44,592 bases of DNA from Labyrinthula sp. Ha. Taxonomy: Eukaryota > Sar > Bigyra > Labyrinthulida > Labyrinthulaceae. The translations under genes and the position numbers were made by a program. Location: positions 1-44,592 of the forward strand of contig JAALGZ010000101.1 of the NCBI GenBank assembly GCA_015227615.1, in the 5' to 3' direction. Shown in pieces: positions 11,961 to 23,198 of the stretch. Every line of letters starts with the position of its first letter. The stretch's first letter is position 1. The notes beneath the pieces are model-generated. The model was given only the letters and a program-made list of their open reading frames with translations, ran no database searches and was not told the origin of the DNA.

Positions 11961-13153
11961 TTATTTCGTCCGATCGGCAAATATCACTTCTTGCTCTCTC
12001 AGTGCTCCTAATTCCACCGATCCTTCGACGTCACGTCGCTTAAAGAAATACAGTACTTCATGCGATCGTTGGAATAATTTCCCCAAAGTTCCTCTTATTT
12101 TTCCGCGCTGCGTTATTTTCACCCATGTCCAACTACGAACGGACTCATAATCTGCCTTGTCCATATACTGGAACGCCTGGCGCAAATTCCATTGCGGAAT
12201 CCAAACCGCCACATACTGCGGTTTTACCTCTTTATCCCAAAATTCATAAAATCCGCATCTCCATTTCCGCCTAGATCCGTTTCCGCCTTCCTCCAACGCG
12301 GGTCGGCTAAAATTAGTTTTACTTCCGGCAGTCCTAGCGCTTCTTGACTCCAACCCGCATCGTACGGGTCGAATGAATACCATACCTTCTCAGGTGGTAA
12401 TATACAACAATTGAGTACAACATCGCTTTCTTCAAAAAAGATCTCAAACGTCCGACCTACGCACTGTACTACAGTAAGTTGTATCTTCCCATCGTAAGAT
12501 ATAAAATACCGCCATTTCGCATCCTGTTCGATTTAGAAGGGGATATTGGTTAATATCCGCGGTGTTCTGGTCGGCTTTTCATGGCGCTCATATCTTATCC
12601 GAAAGCTTTTTGCCTCCCATTCCGCTTCCTTATTCTCCTCAAAAGCGGCAACCATCGTACTTGCAATTTTTCCATATGTCGCTAGCTTCCTACACAGCTC
12701 CGCCGCTATCTTGACATGATTAGCGGCTCGCTTTCTATGTTTTCGTAAGTCTGCCGCATATTTCGGAGCAAATTCCTTTACTATTTCCTCGTTCGCATGT
12801 GCTAGCGCCTGTTCGCAGTCGGAGAATCGTCTTACACAACGAAAATCTGTGCGAAAAAAGTTCTCATTTAATTTCCGCACCTTCTCAATATCCCAATATT
12901 CTCCCTTTATCTCTTCAAGGTCCAGCCGACATAATCGCTGCTGGATATAGCGTCGAATCATGGACGTATTTTTATGCGGGATATACAAATGATACTTCTC
13001 AAAGTAGCCTATACCGAATTTAAGCGCTAACTTCCTTATTTCTTGTTTCTCCGCTTTTGTCCGCCCTTTTACCGCCGCTATTTTATGCCGCTCCTTTTGC
13101 AGTTTTGTTCTCATTTCTGACAAGTATTTATGCCATTTTCGGAATTCCGGCAC
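11961..13153 (-). mobile_element. Extra coding region downstream of integrase in element A
   Basis: Two long charged frames lie between the chromodomain-like segment and the 3' LTR: 206 residues at 12,533-13,153 (Lys/Arg/Glu-rich, probably helical) and 140 residues at 11,961-12,383 (Trp-rich, with WIPQWN and WTWVKIT stretches). I recognise no family. No signal peptide or membrane span is visible, so an envelope-like role is not supported. Whether they are a 3' extension of pol or a separate product is unclear. Fossil, as for the whole element. Confidence 0.55.
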
Positions 13154-13198
13154 TCGCCTTATTATTTAATCCACAGCATGCGCTGTCGTAACAAGTGC

Positions 13199-14750
13199 TT
13201 ATTTCTCTCTCTTACGCAACTTGGCCTGGCTTGGTCTGCGAGTTTTCGCCGATAAATGTTCCGTCAAAATGTTCCGCACATCTTCGTACATCGTCTGAAT
13301 AGGTTCCCAAGTGTTGCCTTCTTTACGGAAACCCCTCCATTTAGCTTCCACCACATATTCGGTTAAATGAGGGTCATATCTGACATCCCCGAAGCCCGCT
13401 ACTTCTAAATGCTTGAAGTTTCCGACATAAACTTTTCTCAGCGCCTCCGAAGGTACGAATCTACTCGGTTCATAGAAGTATAGCCGACTCCCATGTACCT
13501 CCATCGTTTTTCCATCTAATGTCCTGACTTTGTACACATTCTTCGAAACTACTTCTAATATTTGTGCTGGGCCAGACCACTCCAGTGCTAACTTATCGCG
13601 CTCTCTCGGAGTGCCTTTTTATGACACCAGGTACCAATATCCTTCATTGTATTGCAGCAGTGTTGGGTCCACGGTCGTCCTCTTCCTCTTATTATTCAGT
13701 ACTTTCTGAAATTCTACATACTTGGAAACTTTTTCCTCATATTCATCTAAGAGCTTTCTGAAAGCGGAGCTCAATTTATATAGCACATCATCATCGATGC
13801 CGATCAACATCCTAGCGCCGTCTTGGATTCTTTCCACCACTGGCGGAAGTCCCGCGGGCTCAATATACTGGGGCTCCGGATTCACATATAAAAATAATTC
13901 ATACGCCGTCGGTGCATTTTTCCGACCGTGTATTTTCCGCGAGGGCACTGGCAACTCATTCATCGCACCTTGAATCTTATTTAATACTTTTGGCCATTCA
14001 TCCTCATTTAGCCGATATTCGCTAACCAAAATTTTAAGAAAGTTTAGTACCTTCTTATTCGCTACATCAACTTCTCCGTTTGTTCAACTGGCGTAAGAAT
14101 CCGCGAAATTCTGTGAAAAACGCAGTTCCTTCCTGAGCGCGGTCATCAATGAATTCGCAAAATGACTTCCACGTCTGTTACTAACGTGAAGTTTTTCTCT
14201 AATTTATAATTTGCCGCAAATCTATCAATTGCTTCCATCACTGCCCGTGTATCCGGTGTTCTTGTATGCGTTAACTGCGTGAATCTGCTAAAAGCATCCG
14301 TCAATACTAAAATGTATCCTATCCTATTTACATATGGGAAATCTGCGACTAAAGTCTCGCTTTTCGTCTAGCTCTCATAACTAGACTATAAGTTGTTTTA
14401 ATTGCCTTAGGGATTCTGCGGCAATGTATACAGTTATCCCTAAATAAGCGTATTAATTCAACCATTTTCTTCCATGACGTATCACCTCTTAATGTGTGTT
14501 CCATAACGGCAGGTATTCTCTATTCGAATTTAGCCGCTTCCGGTAAATCCGCTTCGAGGGAACCATGCATATTCTCTAAATGTATATGAACCAGTTGGCG
14601 CTCTAAAAGTGAAGTCCACAAAATTATCTTTCCCGACAGCTTTTTTATTCTAGAGGTTCTAGTAATCATTTCCTTTTTCTGTGTCTCAATAACTTCCGCT
14701 TCCGTCAGCGGTGCCCACTCACCTTCAAAGTATGGGTTAAACACGGACAC
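13199..14750 (-). mobile_element. Integrase and chromodomain-like region of element A
   Basis: On the minus strand, a CIHC pair of the zinc-binding domain lies near 14,420, and the core segment LTDAFSRF near 14,300, followed by a VTD segment near 14,180. The EYRLNEDEWPKVLNKIQGAMN helix is near 13,950-14,020. A GPY/F-like module (WSGPAQIL, then HGSRLYFYEP) lies at about 13,460-13,590. A chromodomain-like stretch (YVVEAKWRGF, then NTWEP) is near 13,290-13,370. The module plus chromodomain places the element with the chromoviruses. Fossil and broken. Confidence 0.8.
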
Positions 14751-14786
14751 TCTATACTTGTCAAGCGACTTAAGCGGCGCATAAAT

Positions 14787-15272
14787 TTACTTTTCCATTT
14801 GCCGCTTTGGCCCAAGGTGGTTGACTCTTACCACCACGTTCATTATTCTTGCCGTTGTGTTATCCTCATCTTCCGACGTAGAATAAGTATCCGTCTCGGC
14901 GTAGTTTCCCTTATCCGTGTTGCTAACATCTGACAGCACCTCGGTTGGCCATGTCGCATAATCATCGGTTAGTTTTCTCCATTCCTCCTCTGAATACTCC
15001 TTCCTGGTTTTCCGTTCGACCCCCTCCTTAAGGTTTGGCGCGTCCTCTTTCGACAATAACTTCCGTATAATTCTACTAACAATTTGCCGAGAATCCGTTA
15101 CCGACGGCTGCAAGAAGTACTTAGGAGTGATGTTTATGCTCACTTCTTCTACCCACTTCTTTCTTTTTGGTTGCAATAAATCAGGGGTCCATTCCTGAAA
15201 ATCTCTTTTGATTCTAAAGAATAGATCCTCATCACCAAGTAGCGAATCCTCTTTTTCCGTGTATATGGACAA
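14787..15272 (-). mobile_element. Spacer between RNase H and integrase, element A
   Basis: A 161-residue acidic and charged frame with no recognised motif, located where gypsy pol has its connection before the integrase. The following frame at 14,520-14,750 (FEGEWAPLTEAEVIETQKK) looks like the usual lead-in to the integrase zinc-binding domain. Confidence 0.5.
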
Positions 15273-15304
15273 AGCATCGAGTACTGCTTCCTGAAGCCAT
15301 TCTT

Positions 15305-15870
15305 TTATTTTCGCCTCGGTCTCCTGTCGGCATTTTCCGACACCCTTCTTAGGGGCTTATTTGCCCGCGGTAGAATAGGTATTTCCCTTTCAGCATTTTG
15401 CGCCTGCATTTTCAGCATTCGAACAGCTGTCGTATTATTTCCTTCCGTCGGTGCTGCCCATGTTGTGAGCATATCAGCAAAAATGTTACTATCTCCGTTA
15501 ACGTGATGAACATCCATCAACACATGTTGCAAAATTACCTTCCATCGTTGCAGGCGGTTAAGATGTCCATGGTTAATCTTTGATCCGCCTTGCAATATGG
15601 CTCTTAAATTGAGGTGATCAGTATATACTTGTACCGCCGTCGGATGAAACGGCAATAAGTATGAAAGTTTATTGAATGTTCGAATTATAGGGTATAGTTC
15701 TTACTGACATATACCCCATACAAGTTGGCTCGAGTCGAATTTTCCGCTAAAAAAATCATCTGGTAAACTGTCTTTTTCAATAAGTCTTTTCTGTGTTCCT
15801 CTTGGCGTGCTTGAAATAAGGTAGCACTGTGACATTTATCCGACGCATCGGTTATTAAAATTAAATCCAT
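15305..15870 (-). mobile_element. RNase H region of element A
   Basis: Minus-strand residues LILITDASD (first catalytic Asp context), YTDHLNL and HHVNGDSNIFADMLT (final His/Asp region) are typical of Ty3/gypsy RNase H. It lies directly downstream of RT. Fossil. Confidence 0.8.
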
Positions 15871-15897
15871 ATTCCGATCGTAGTGCTCTAAGCGAGC

Positions 15898-16911
15898 CTA
15901 TGTGGCATCCACTAGCCTCTTTTTGAAGCGCTCAAATGCCGCCTCTAACTCATCATTCCACAAAATCCACTTTTTCTCCTTGAAAAGCTTCATCTTCTTT
16001 CCTTTCATTTCTGGATAAAAGAGCATAATTTTGTCTCTAAGTTCCGGCATCTCAGGGACTGTCGACATCAACCATTGCGTCAAGTGTAAGAGTTTTGCTA
16101 ACTCGTATACATACTCGGTCTTTGGGACAAGTAGAATCTTTTCATAATATTTCTTCGAGTAATTCCACCCGACATTCTGTAAAATTCTTCCGCAATACTC
16201 AATACCCGTCGTAAATAATATTGACTTCGTCGGGCCAATTCTTACTCTCCACTTTCGCAAATTGCGCAAAACATCTTCTAATATTCTGATGTAGCGCTTA
16301 AAGTTCTTTGCGTGTATCAACGTATCGTCAATCCATTGAACGATTCCGTTGCCCTCTCTGTTATAATTCGCCGCCGCGATATGATCCACCATACGTTGGT
16401 GAAAAAATACCGGGGTTGAGTGATATCCCATGGGCGCAAATTGTAGTTGAAATACACCGTGGGTTATTATAAGGTTGAGGTACTCCTTAGCGCGGTCCGT
16501 AATTGCTAACTTCTCAAACCCGCTAACAACGTCCAAACATCCATAAAAGCGTGCCGGTGATGTGTTTACCAGTTGCGTTTCCAGTATGGGGAGTATATTT
16601 ACATCCCTATGCAATACTTTGTTTACTGTAACCAGATCCAACACCATGTGTCAAGCATTATTCTTCTTAGAGACAGCAAAAACCACAGACCCATAAATCG
16701 CTTGTTGGATTTTCTTTACCATACCCTTCTCAACCATTCCGTCTAATTTCTCTTTTATTAATTTCGCCTTTCTAGGTCCCAATGGTCGCGGCGTCGGCAT
16801 CTTAAATTTCGCGCCTTGTGTTGGTACGACATCCAAAGGCGGCAAAAGACTAATTCCTATTTGCGACGCGCTTGTCGCAAAATCATCTTCATACTTGTAG
16901 CATAAATCCAT
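15898..16911 (-). mobile_element. Reverse transcriptase region of element A
   Basis: RT motifs in order: RPLGPRKAKLIKEKLDGMVE, a YGSVVFAVSKKN segment, CLDVVSGFEKLAI (motif A), FQLQFAPMGYHSTPVFFHQRM and QWIDDTLIHA (the catalytic DD, with Trp-Ile before it in place of the common Tyr/Phe-Val). This is Ty3/gypsy type. Fossil, broken. Confidence 0.9.
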
Positions 16912-16981
16912 GAGCTGGTTGCGCTGGTCTTCATTACCATCACCAGTGGCTTAAACCATACTCACTATTACTTCGTGTATT

Positions 16982-17900
16982 TCAGCCTTTTCCGCCTCCA
17001 GTTGACAGAGCGCGTTTTTCAGGAAGCATTAATTGCTCTAGATTATCTTCATCAACGACATCTTTATTCTGCTTCAAATGTATAGTTTCGCCGAAAGGTA
17101 TCCCTTCCGCATTCACATCGCGCAAGCGTCGACTAAAATCGATCGACGCTGTGCTGATTGACGGAACGTTGTCTAAAATTTCCATTTTACCGCCTGTCAA
17201 CTTCCTAATCATTGCTGCTATCCGTAGTCTAGGCAGCCTTAACCCTGTCAAGAATTGTACATTCATTGACTTCTGGCGGTGAAGTTTCTGCGTATTCAAA
17301 TTTTTGATAAAGGCAAAATACGATTTTACCACCAATTCTCCTTCGGCGAATTCATCTATCCCTTTTACCATTTCAGCTCGAGTATATCCATATTCCGCGA
17401 AGTTAGAAATTGAACCAAGGATTAGTTTTAAGTTCAACTCAACTACGACGATATTATATACTACAGAAAGCTGTCGAAGTTCCTCCGACATCAGCACTCT
17501 TACAACTGCGACGCTATCAGCAAAGCAACTTCTATAAACTTTCAACTATACGGGACCGCTATCTGCCCCGCTGCCGCCTTCCTAGGCCTTATGGTGTGGC
17601 ATCAACTCCGCTTTTTCCAGCGCGGGAGCTCCGACCAACAAGTCCTTCCACCTCTTATCTTCAACTAAGAAGACTTTCACTCTGCGAAAGTCCCGCTTCT
17701 AGATTCCTCCTACTCTCATTTCCAAGTTGGCGTAACCTACTTTAGTTACGCGTAGATTCGTTGTACCGTCGGCTAAGGTAATCCTCTCCTTAACATCTTC
17801 GATAGAGTCCATCATCCAAGCATGTTTGTGTAGCGAAGCGACGCTCTCTTATACACCGCTATCTAGTATCGCGTTGGAAATACGATCACCAGACTTGATA
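16982..17900 (-). mobile_element. Protease and linker region of element A
   Basis: An ILDSGV segment near 17,850-17,870 is the retropepsin active-site signature. The 187-residue frame at 16,982-17,545 that follows is homologous to the linker of the old element at 32,908-33,330 (LRIAAMIRKLTGGK against LRVVATIRLFTGGK). Its function is unknown. Fossil. Confidence 0.65.
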
Positions 17901-18067
17901 TGGTGAATGGTTACATTCTTTCTCTTCACTCTTCTAACCGACACATTTAAACACCTCGTCGAGTTGCGCTTCTTCCTACAATATTCATCTCTCGGCACAG
18001 GAAGCGCTAAGAATAAATTGCGCGCTTTCGGCTGTTCATTGTCGGCCCCCTCGTAGCACCTGTTCCT

Positions 18068-20722
18068 TTAGCGATAGCTGCTTCTGCTGCTTTGCGGAAA
18101 GTATCTTCCTAGATTAGGACTTCCCCTATATCCGCGAGGGCTCGGAGAACGCGACTTGCGGCGGTAATATTTGCTACCCCTTCCTCTTCTCGACTCATCG
18201 AAGGATATGGAATGTCTTCTTTTCTTTTTACCACCGCGACGCGTTCTTTGGTGCGCCCTTCTCACTTCCGATGCCCTAGGCGCGATGTTTACGGGTTCCG
18301 GTGGCGTTAGATCCACTTCTTCCGGGGTATTCATTTTCCGTTCGTACACCGATTTTATAAGCTCCTTGAACTTATTCAATGAATCGCCGAACTTTGACTT
18401 TGGTGGATCTAACTTAACCTTCAGTCGGCCATCCCTTAGTTGCAACTGTATCGGAACTCGCTTGTTTAGCGCTTTTAATACTTCAAATTTTTGTGCGTTC
18501 TCTTTTAGCTGCTTCCACTTGATGCATCCTGTGCCGCTGCTAATGTAGGCATTCAAGCGCTCTAGGAACGGGCCTTCGCTCGGCCAGGTCACTTTTTCTG
18601 CAATAGTGCGCAGCGTGTCTTCTCCTTTATACACCTCATGCTCCGACATATACTTCCTCAGGTAATCGACGAAACCCTCCTTCGTTACACCTGAACTCGA
18701 GAAACTCTGCTTCAGCTCAGGATCGACTTTAATCCAGAGATTCGGCTCTTTCTCGCTGTTATAAACATTCAAGTATGCATCGCGCATATCTAGCATGGCG
18801 CGGATGTCTTTCACCTTTAGCGACTTTAATGTCTTAAATTTGCCGCCATATGATCTCCAGGCCCTATCGCGACGGGCATCTTCCGCCTTTTGTCTCTTGA
18901 TTTCGGCTACTTCATCTGTGTCTTTCGATTTCTTTAGCGCTTGAGCGGTTACTTCCGTCAATTTTGTTAAATTTGATTCCACTCCGCTCATTTTTGCCGA
19001 CAAAGTATAGTCACTATCCTGTGTTGCTCCGGCAAACGACCTCGTCTCCGCAAAGTCGGAAAGCGTTCTTCCGTGGGCCGGGGATGACTTAGGCGTTGGT
19101 GGCGTTTGAGGAGTATTTTCAAAGGCGCTATTTTATTCGATAACCGATCTTTGGAGTTCTCTCACCTTCTCTACTTCCGCCCGATAAAGCTTCTTTACAT
19201 CTTTCAACTCCTTTGCCATTCTTTTCAGATCCGCCTTATTCTTCTTTCGCTCTTCATCTACGACCTTTTTCATGATTGTGGCATTGCGATCCCTAAGAAC
19301 TGATTCCGCCGCCAATGACTGCGCCTTAATCCTTTCATTTGCCATCGTCAACGTATCTATGCGCTTTTGCAACCTATCTTCCGCATCCTTTCTGGTATTC
19401 TCCGAAGGTCTCACCTTGCAATTCAGCGCCCACATTGATGCTCCCACGGCGGGCTCGCCCTTTGTCACCGAGCCGAAGGGCGTAATCCGTCTCGGGCGGT
19501 CCGGGTCTTCATTAGCGGATAAATTAGGCTTCGGAAAATCTCCTCTTATAAGCGCCATACCTCTATCCGCCATAAACTGTACTGCGGTAGTATTTAGACC
19601 CTCCGTCGAGCGGGAAAACAAAGTTGGTGTATTATACTTAAGAACTTGCAACGGGTTTTTTTTCCGATGTACCACTAGTTGCCGGAAAGTCATTTCTTGG
19701 TTTTTTCTAAAATTCGAAACCGCTGCCAGCATGTGCACCATTCAGCCCTTTGCAGGTACTCCGTCGAGTTCTCTTTCCGACAAGGCAATAATCAACAATA
19801 ACGAATATCTCGAGGAAGTGTGTATGTTATTTTCCTCAAGCATTTCTACCGCCGTTTTACCTTCCATTCTTTTTTTACCTCGCGAAGATCTTCTTCATAA
19901 ATTACATACTTCTTAGGGGTAAACCAACGGGGCGTCTTCAAATAAAATTCGGCTTGGTTCCGAGCAAACCTCTTCTTTCGCGGAGTCTTTGGCGCCGCCT
20001 TTCCTTTTGTCATCTTCTTCTTTGCCGACGGAGGAGAAGTCAAATTCACAGTTTCCGCCTCAGCAATCTTATTTCGACCTTCCGAGAGTACCCGCTCGAG
20101 GGATGTTGACTTTTCAATATAAAACGCCTCATCAGTCGAGGCTACCTCATCATCCTGCACCAGGGTCGGCGATGTCGGCTCGACCTCCTTAGCCGCTGCT
20201 GTCGGTTGCGTTAAATCCATAATATCCGCCTCATCTCTGACAATGGCTACCTCCTTTCCCGCCTCATACTCTGCAGCGGCAGCCTCACTCTCCGCTTCCT
20301 CTTATGTGACGGTGGCTTCACTTTCCGCTTCGTCCTCCGCTTCCGATATACCCGCTTTGCCGGCTACCGTGTCTGACTTGGGATCATCCCGACCCGTCAC
20401 TCCTGTTGTGACACGGTTTCGCCTGTGTTTCCACTTCTTCGTCGGACATTTGGCTGTCTTTTCCCGACGCGCTCTCTTCCACTTCATCGGCCGTTGGCAA
20501 ATTATGCGACTTTCTTAGCGCAGCGCACTTTTCGTCGCTTAATTCTTCAGTCCGGCCCTCTTCTTCCTCACTAGTTTCGCTTGACGACGAGTCAGCTCCA
20601 AAGAGCTCTTCATTTCCCTCTTCGTCTTCTTGTTCTCTCCTTCTCCTATCTACTTCTTGCTCCTCTAATTTCTTCTTCCTTTTCTCCCTCTCCATATGCC
20701 TCTGGTTTCTGTCACTCTGCAT
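18068..20722 (-). mobile_element. Gag region of element A
   Basis: Unusually long gag-like coding (about 2.6 kb) in four main frames. These are an acidic Ser/Glu-rich start (20,384-20,722), a Lys-rich stretch with an EFYLKTPRWFTPKKYVIYEE segment (19,846-20,220), a coiled-coil-like frame (19,133-19,741), and a 311-residue frame ending in an RS/basic tail (18,068-19,003). Parts match the gag fragments at 38.5-40.7 kb and 43.0-44.3 kb. No zinc knuckle was seen. Fossil. Confidence 0.7.
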
Positions 20723-20766
20723 TCGGATGTTCTTATATACACCTCTCTTATTGAGATTTCAATAAA

Positions 20767-21041
20767 TCCAAACGGAATTCTCTTACGTCGTTTGGTCAGG
20801 TTTCACGTGTTAAATTTCTTGAACTTCCTTGATCAGGTTTATTCGTTCTAGTAACTCTTCTTATGAATACTAGTCGTGACTTAACTGTTATCATTTATTC
20901 TTTTCTTTTTTCTGTTGTGTTGGATTCTATCCATGGCTCTTCTGGTCATAGCTTTATCCAATTATATTAATCTAGCTATCCAATCATATATATTTAACTA
21001 TTCAACAATAAACAATAAATCAATAACCTCCTAACGATACA
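20767..21041 (-). repeat. 5' LTR of element A
   Basis: About 275 bases, matching 11,481-11,752. The half nearest the gag is over 90% identical and the outer half has diverged and shifted. The outer boundary TAACGATACA is shared with the other LTR. The sequence beyond it (GTAATAAG) is not the continuation of the left flank of the element. Confidence 0.85.
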
Positions 21042-22647
21042 GTAATAAGAAATACATATACTTCTTTCGAACACCTGCGCAAATTTAGGAGGTTGAAGAG
21101 AAGCTCGTTCTTACGAGGTATTCTACTCTTGTACAATCCAAATTCTACCGAAATGGTAGATGAACAGTCAGCTAGGTCATATTGAACAATATTAATTAGC
21201 TTGTATAAGGTAAGACTATTAACTTTGACAGAGATAATCATAGTTGGTCTAGACACTTTATCCGTGGTAAATGTTACGTTAGGAGTTTTACTGGAGGGTG
21301 AACACGATTATTGTCTCGAGTCTTCACGCTGCTGGATATATGATTCCCTGGATATGAAGTGTCCCTATCTTACGAAGTCATGATACTAAAATTGACCATG
21401 ATTCAATCCATATGTTACCAGTCTACTAGCAGAATTATTGGTTATTCTCATCCTCTACTGGAACCCAACAAATTTCTATAAATAAAACGTTTTGGAAAAT
21501 ACAAAAGCGCAAATAAACAAAAGAACATATAGAGATGGGTTATCTCCACTCAAGTTTGGTTGTATGGGTGTGGAGGTACTCGAAGACTTGAAACTATTGG
21601 GTTATACCTTCCTGAACGTATTTTTGCTTGATCTTGGTGTTGTGTTCAATTGCATAGCTGTGATCTGCGACTAAGCTGTACAATGGGTGTGAATTGGTAG
21701 ATTCAACTATGGTTGAGATGTTGCTCTATAACGTTGGAGTGGGTTACATTTTTTTTCTACGTATTTCTTTCTCACTTACGGTATGTCTTGTCTCCCTATT
21801 TCTGACTTCTCGGTGTCAACCTGTTGTTTTGCCGTGACTGGTAGTTGTTTTCTTCTTCCACTCGTCTATTTCATCTTGTGTGAATAGTTTTGGAGCTCTT
21901 GAACCTCCTTTTGGGGGTTTCTTTCGATTTGGCTACAGCATTTATCTTTCTTTCGAGTTGTTTTATTACATTGGGATTTGCATTCTTTGCCATAGAATGT
22001 CCATGGTTTTGGATCATCCTTCGACTCAGTCTCAGTTTCTCATGTAGTATCTTTAAATTTTACCCAAGTGATATAGTTACCTCCAGTTCTAGTTTTCTTT
22101 GATTTACATGGCTTGTTGCTTTCAAGTTTTTTATCAGTTCTAGACCCAACAATTCTCCTGTCGTAGCTTCTTGTTCTTCCTCCTACTGTGGCTTTGGATT
22201 CTTCTTTAAACCTGATCAGAATGTAGTAAATCAACCTTTGTAGTCTGTCAGCGTATGAGCTTTTCTCTTCTAGCCAAGTTAGGAAATCTATGAGACTATC
22301 TAAAACTTGGGACTCCATGGACGCAAGTTTCGGTATGGATAAGAATCAACTGTCGTTGTAGTTACGTAGCCAACACCTAAATTTCTTCTCTGTGATCAAC
22401 AACACCATCTTAAGCTCTTTTTGCAACGTTTCAAATTGTTTTTGTTTTAAATGAAGTGTGGGGTTTCTCCTATTTAATCTTGTATTTGTATTTAAAAATT
22501 TCAAAGATTTTGTAAAATCTTGAGCTTCTTTGACTTGTAGCTGTTTCATTATTGTCTGAACTTTATCATCAGTACAAATAGGTAATAAGAGTTTCTTAAA
22601 AAAATTTTCGAATAATATGTAATCAACCTATCCCTCTTTTGAATGTA
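21042..22647 (-). other. Unassigned retroelement-like region
   Basis: No intact gene seen. Broken minus-strand frames at about 21,700-22,550 are Lys/Arg-rich (for example ESQVLDSLIDFLTWLEEKSS, then a basic stretch, then a YGKECKSQCNK Cys pair). They resemble the nucleic-acid-binding first ORF or gag of some retroelement, but I cannot assign a family. At 21,042-21,400 a short minus-strand frame has no recognised motif. The region lies between element A and duplication unit 2 and matches nothing upstream of unit 1. Confidence 0.35.
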
Positions 22648-22800
22648 TATTATTGGGCACTAGAAAACATCTACAACTGCATAAACAATTAAATATCATC
22701 ATGTCATTTAATTATTGGGCTAAGATAAATAATTTCTATATACGATAAGACAATCAGTTATTATTTAAGGACATGTACATGAAAACCCAGTAGTTATAAC
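22648..22800 (+). promoter_or_regulatory. Conserved distal upstream block of ABCA copy 2
   Basis: Near-identical to 4,174-4,320, with the same two TTATTGGGC (inverted CCAAT) sequences. It is now separated from the gene by a foldback insertion and diverged sequence. Confidence 0.45.
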
Positions 22801-22802
22801 AA

Positions 22803-22925
22803 AGATTGCTTAACGGGATAACAATAGCTTATCGAGAATAGCTCTCTCGTTATCTACCAATAGAAATACTTAAATAAAATCAATCTCGAGAAACTCTTGT
22901 TAAAATTCTCTCGTTAAGCATATCT
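22803..22925. mobile_element. Foldback / MITE-like insertion upstream of ABCA copy 2
   Basis: About 120 bases flanked by inverted ends: AGATTGCTTAACG on the left and CGTTAAGCATATCT on the right. The internal part is also partly self-complementary (CTCTCGTTAT, TCTCGAG). Unit 1 lacks it. There, CCCAGTAGTT runs on to the CTACCAGTA sequence that in unit 2 follows the insert. No coding capacity. A clean target duplication is not visible. Confidence 0.6.
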
Positions 22926-23198
22926 ATTCTCTACCAGTATCTATTGATAATAAGACAACATACAGTAATTACTAAACAGACTAGTCTAACAAAAGAATTC
23001 TTTAAGGAAACTTTCGTTCTCTTGATAAAATACTTAATAGTAATCCTTGCTCTATATCAGTATAATTTTGGATGTTTAGAAACTGCAGATTATTGTTAAA
23101 TTCCAGTCGTGCGCTTCAAAACTTACTTTAGATTTCAAAGAAAGCAAAACAAACATATATCCGTTTGATTAAAGTTGTAAACAAAAAAACAAGAAAGA
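22926..23198 (+). promoter_or_regulatory. Proximal promoter and 5' UTR of ABCA copy 2
   Basis: Patchily homologous to 4,345-4,549 but longer and strongly diverged. Only short anchors (CTACCAGTA, AACTGC, ATATATCCGTTTGATTAAAGT) are kept. A TATAATTTT at 23,061 is a possible TATA element. The two genes could therefore be expressed differently, which is inference. Confidence 0.35.

Larger units (their letters stand above)
11481..21041 (-). mobile_element. Ty3/gypsy chromovirus-like LTR element A
   Basis: Fossil, about 9.56 kb, lying on the minus strand. It has two LTRs in the same orientation (20,767-21,041 as the 5' LTR, 11,481-11,752 as the 3' LTR), a polypurine tract beside the 3' LTR, and parts in the order gag, protease, RT, RNase H, integrase with a GPY/F-like module and chromodomain-like segment, then extra 3' coding. 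Its structure is essentially complete but its frames are broken, by roughly ten breaks. It is middle-aged: the LTRs are over 90% identical in one half and clearly more diverged in the other. The flanking candidate duplication (GTAGA against GTAAT) is imperfect. By the gypsy relationships in this window it is younger than fragment B, which it abuts. Confidence 0.9.

Noticed and set aside
11961-13153. Envelope gene in element A.
   Set aside because: No signal peptide, membrane anchor or cleavage-site pattern is visible. The frames are charged and soluble-looking.
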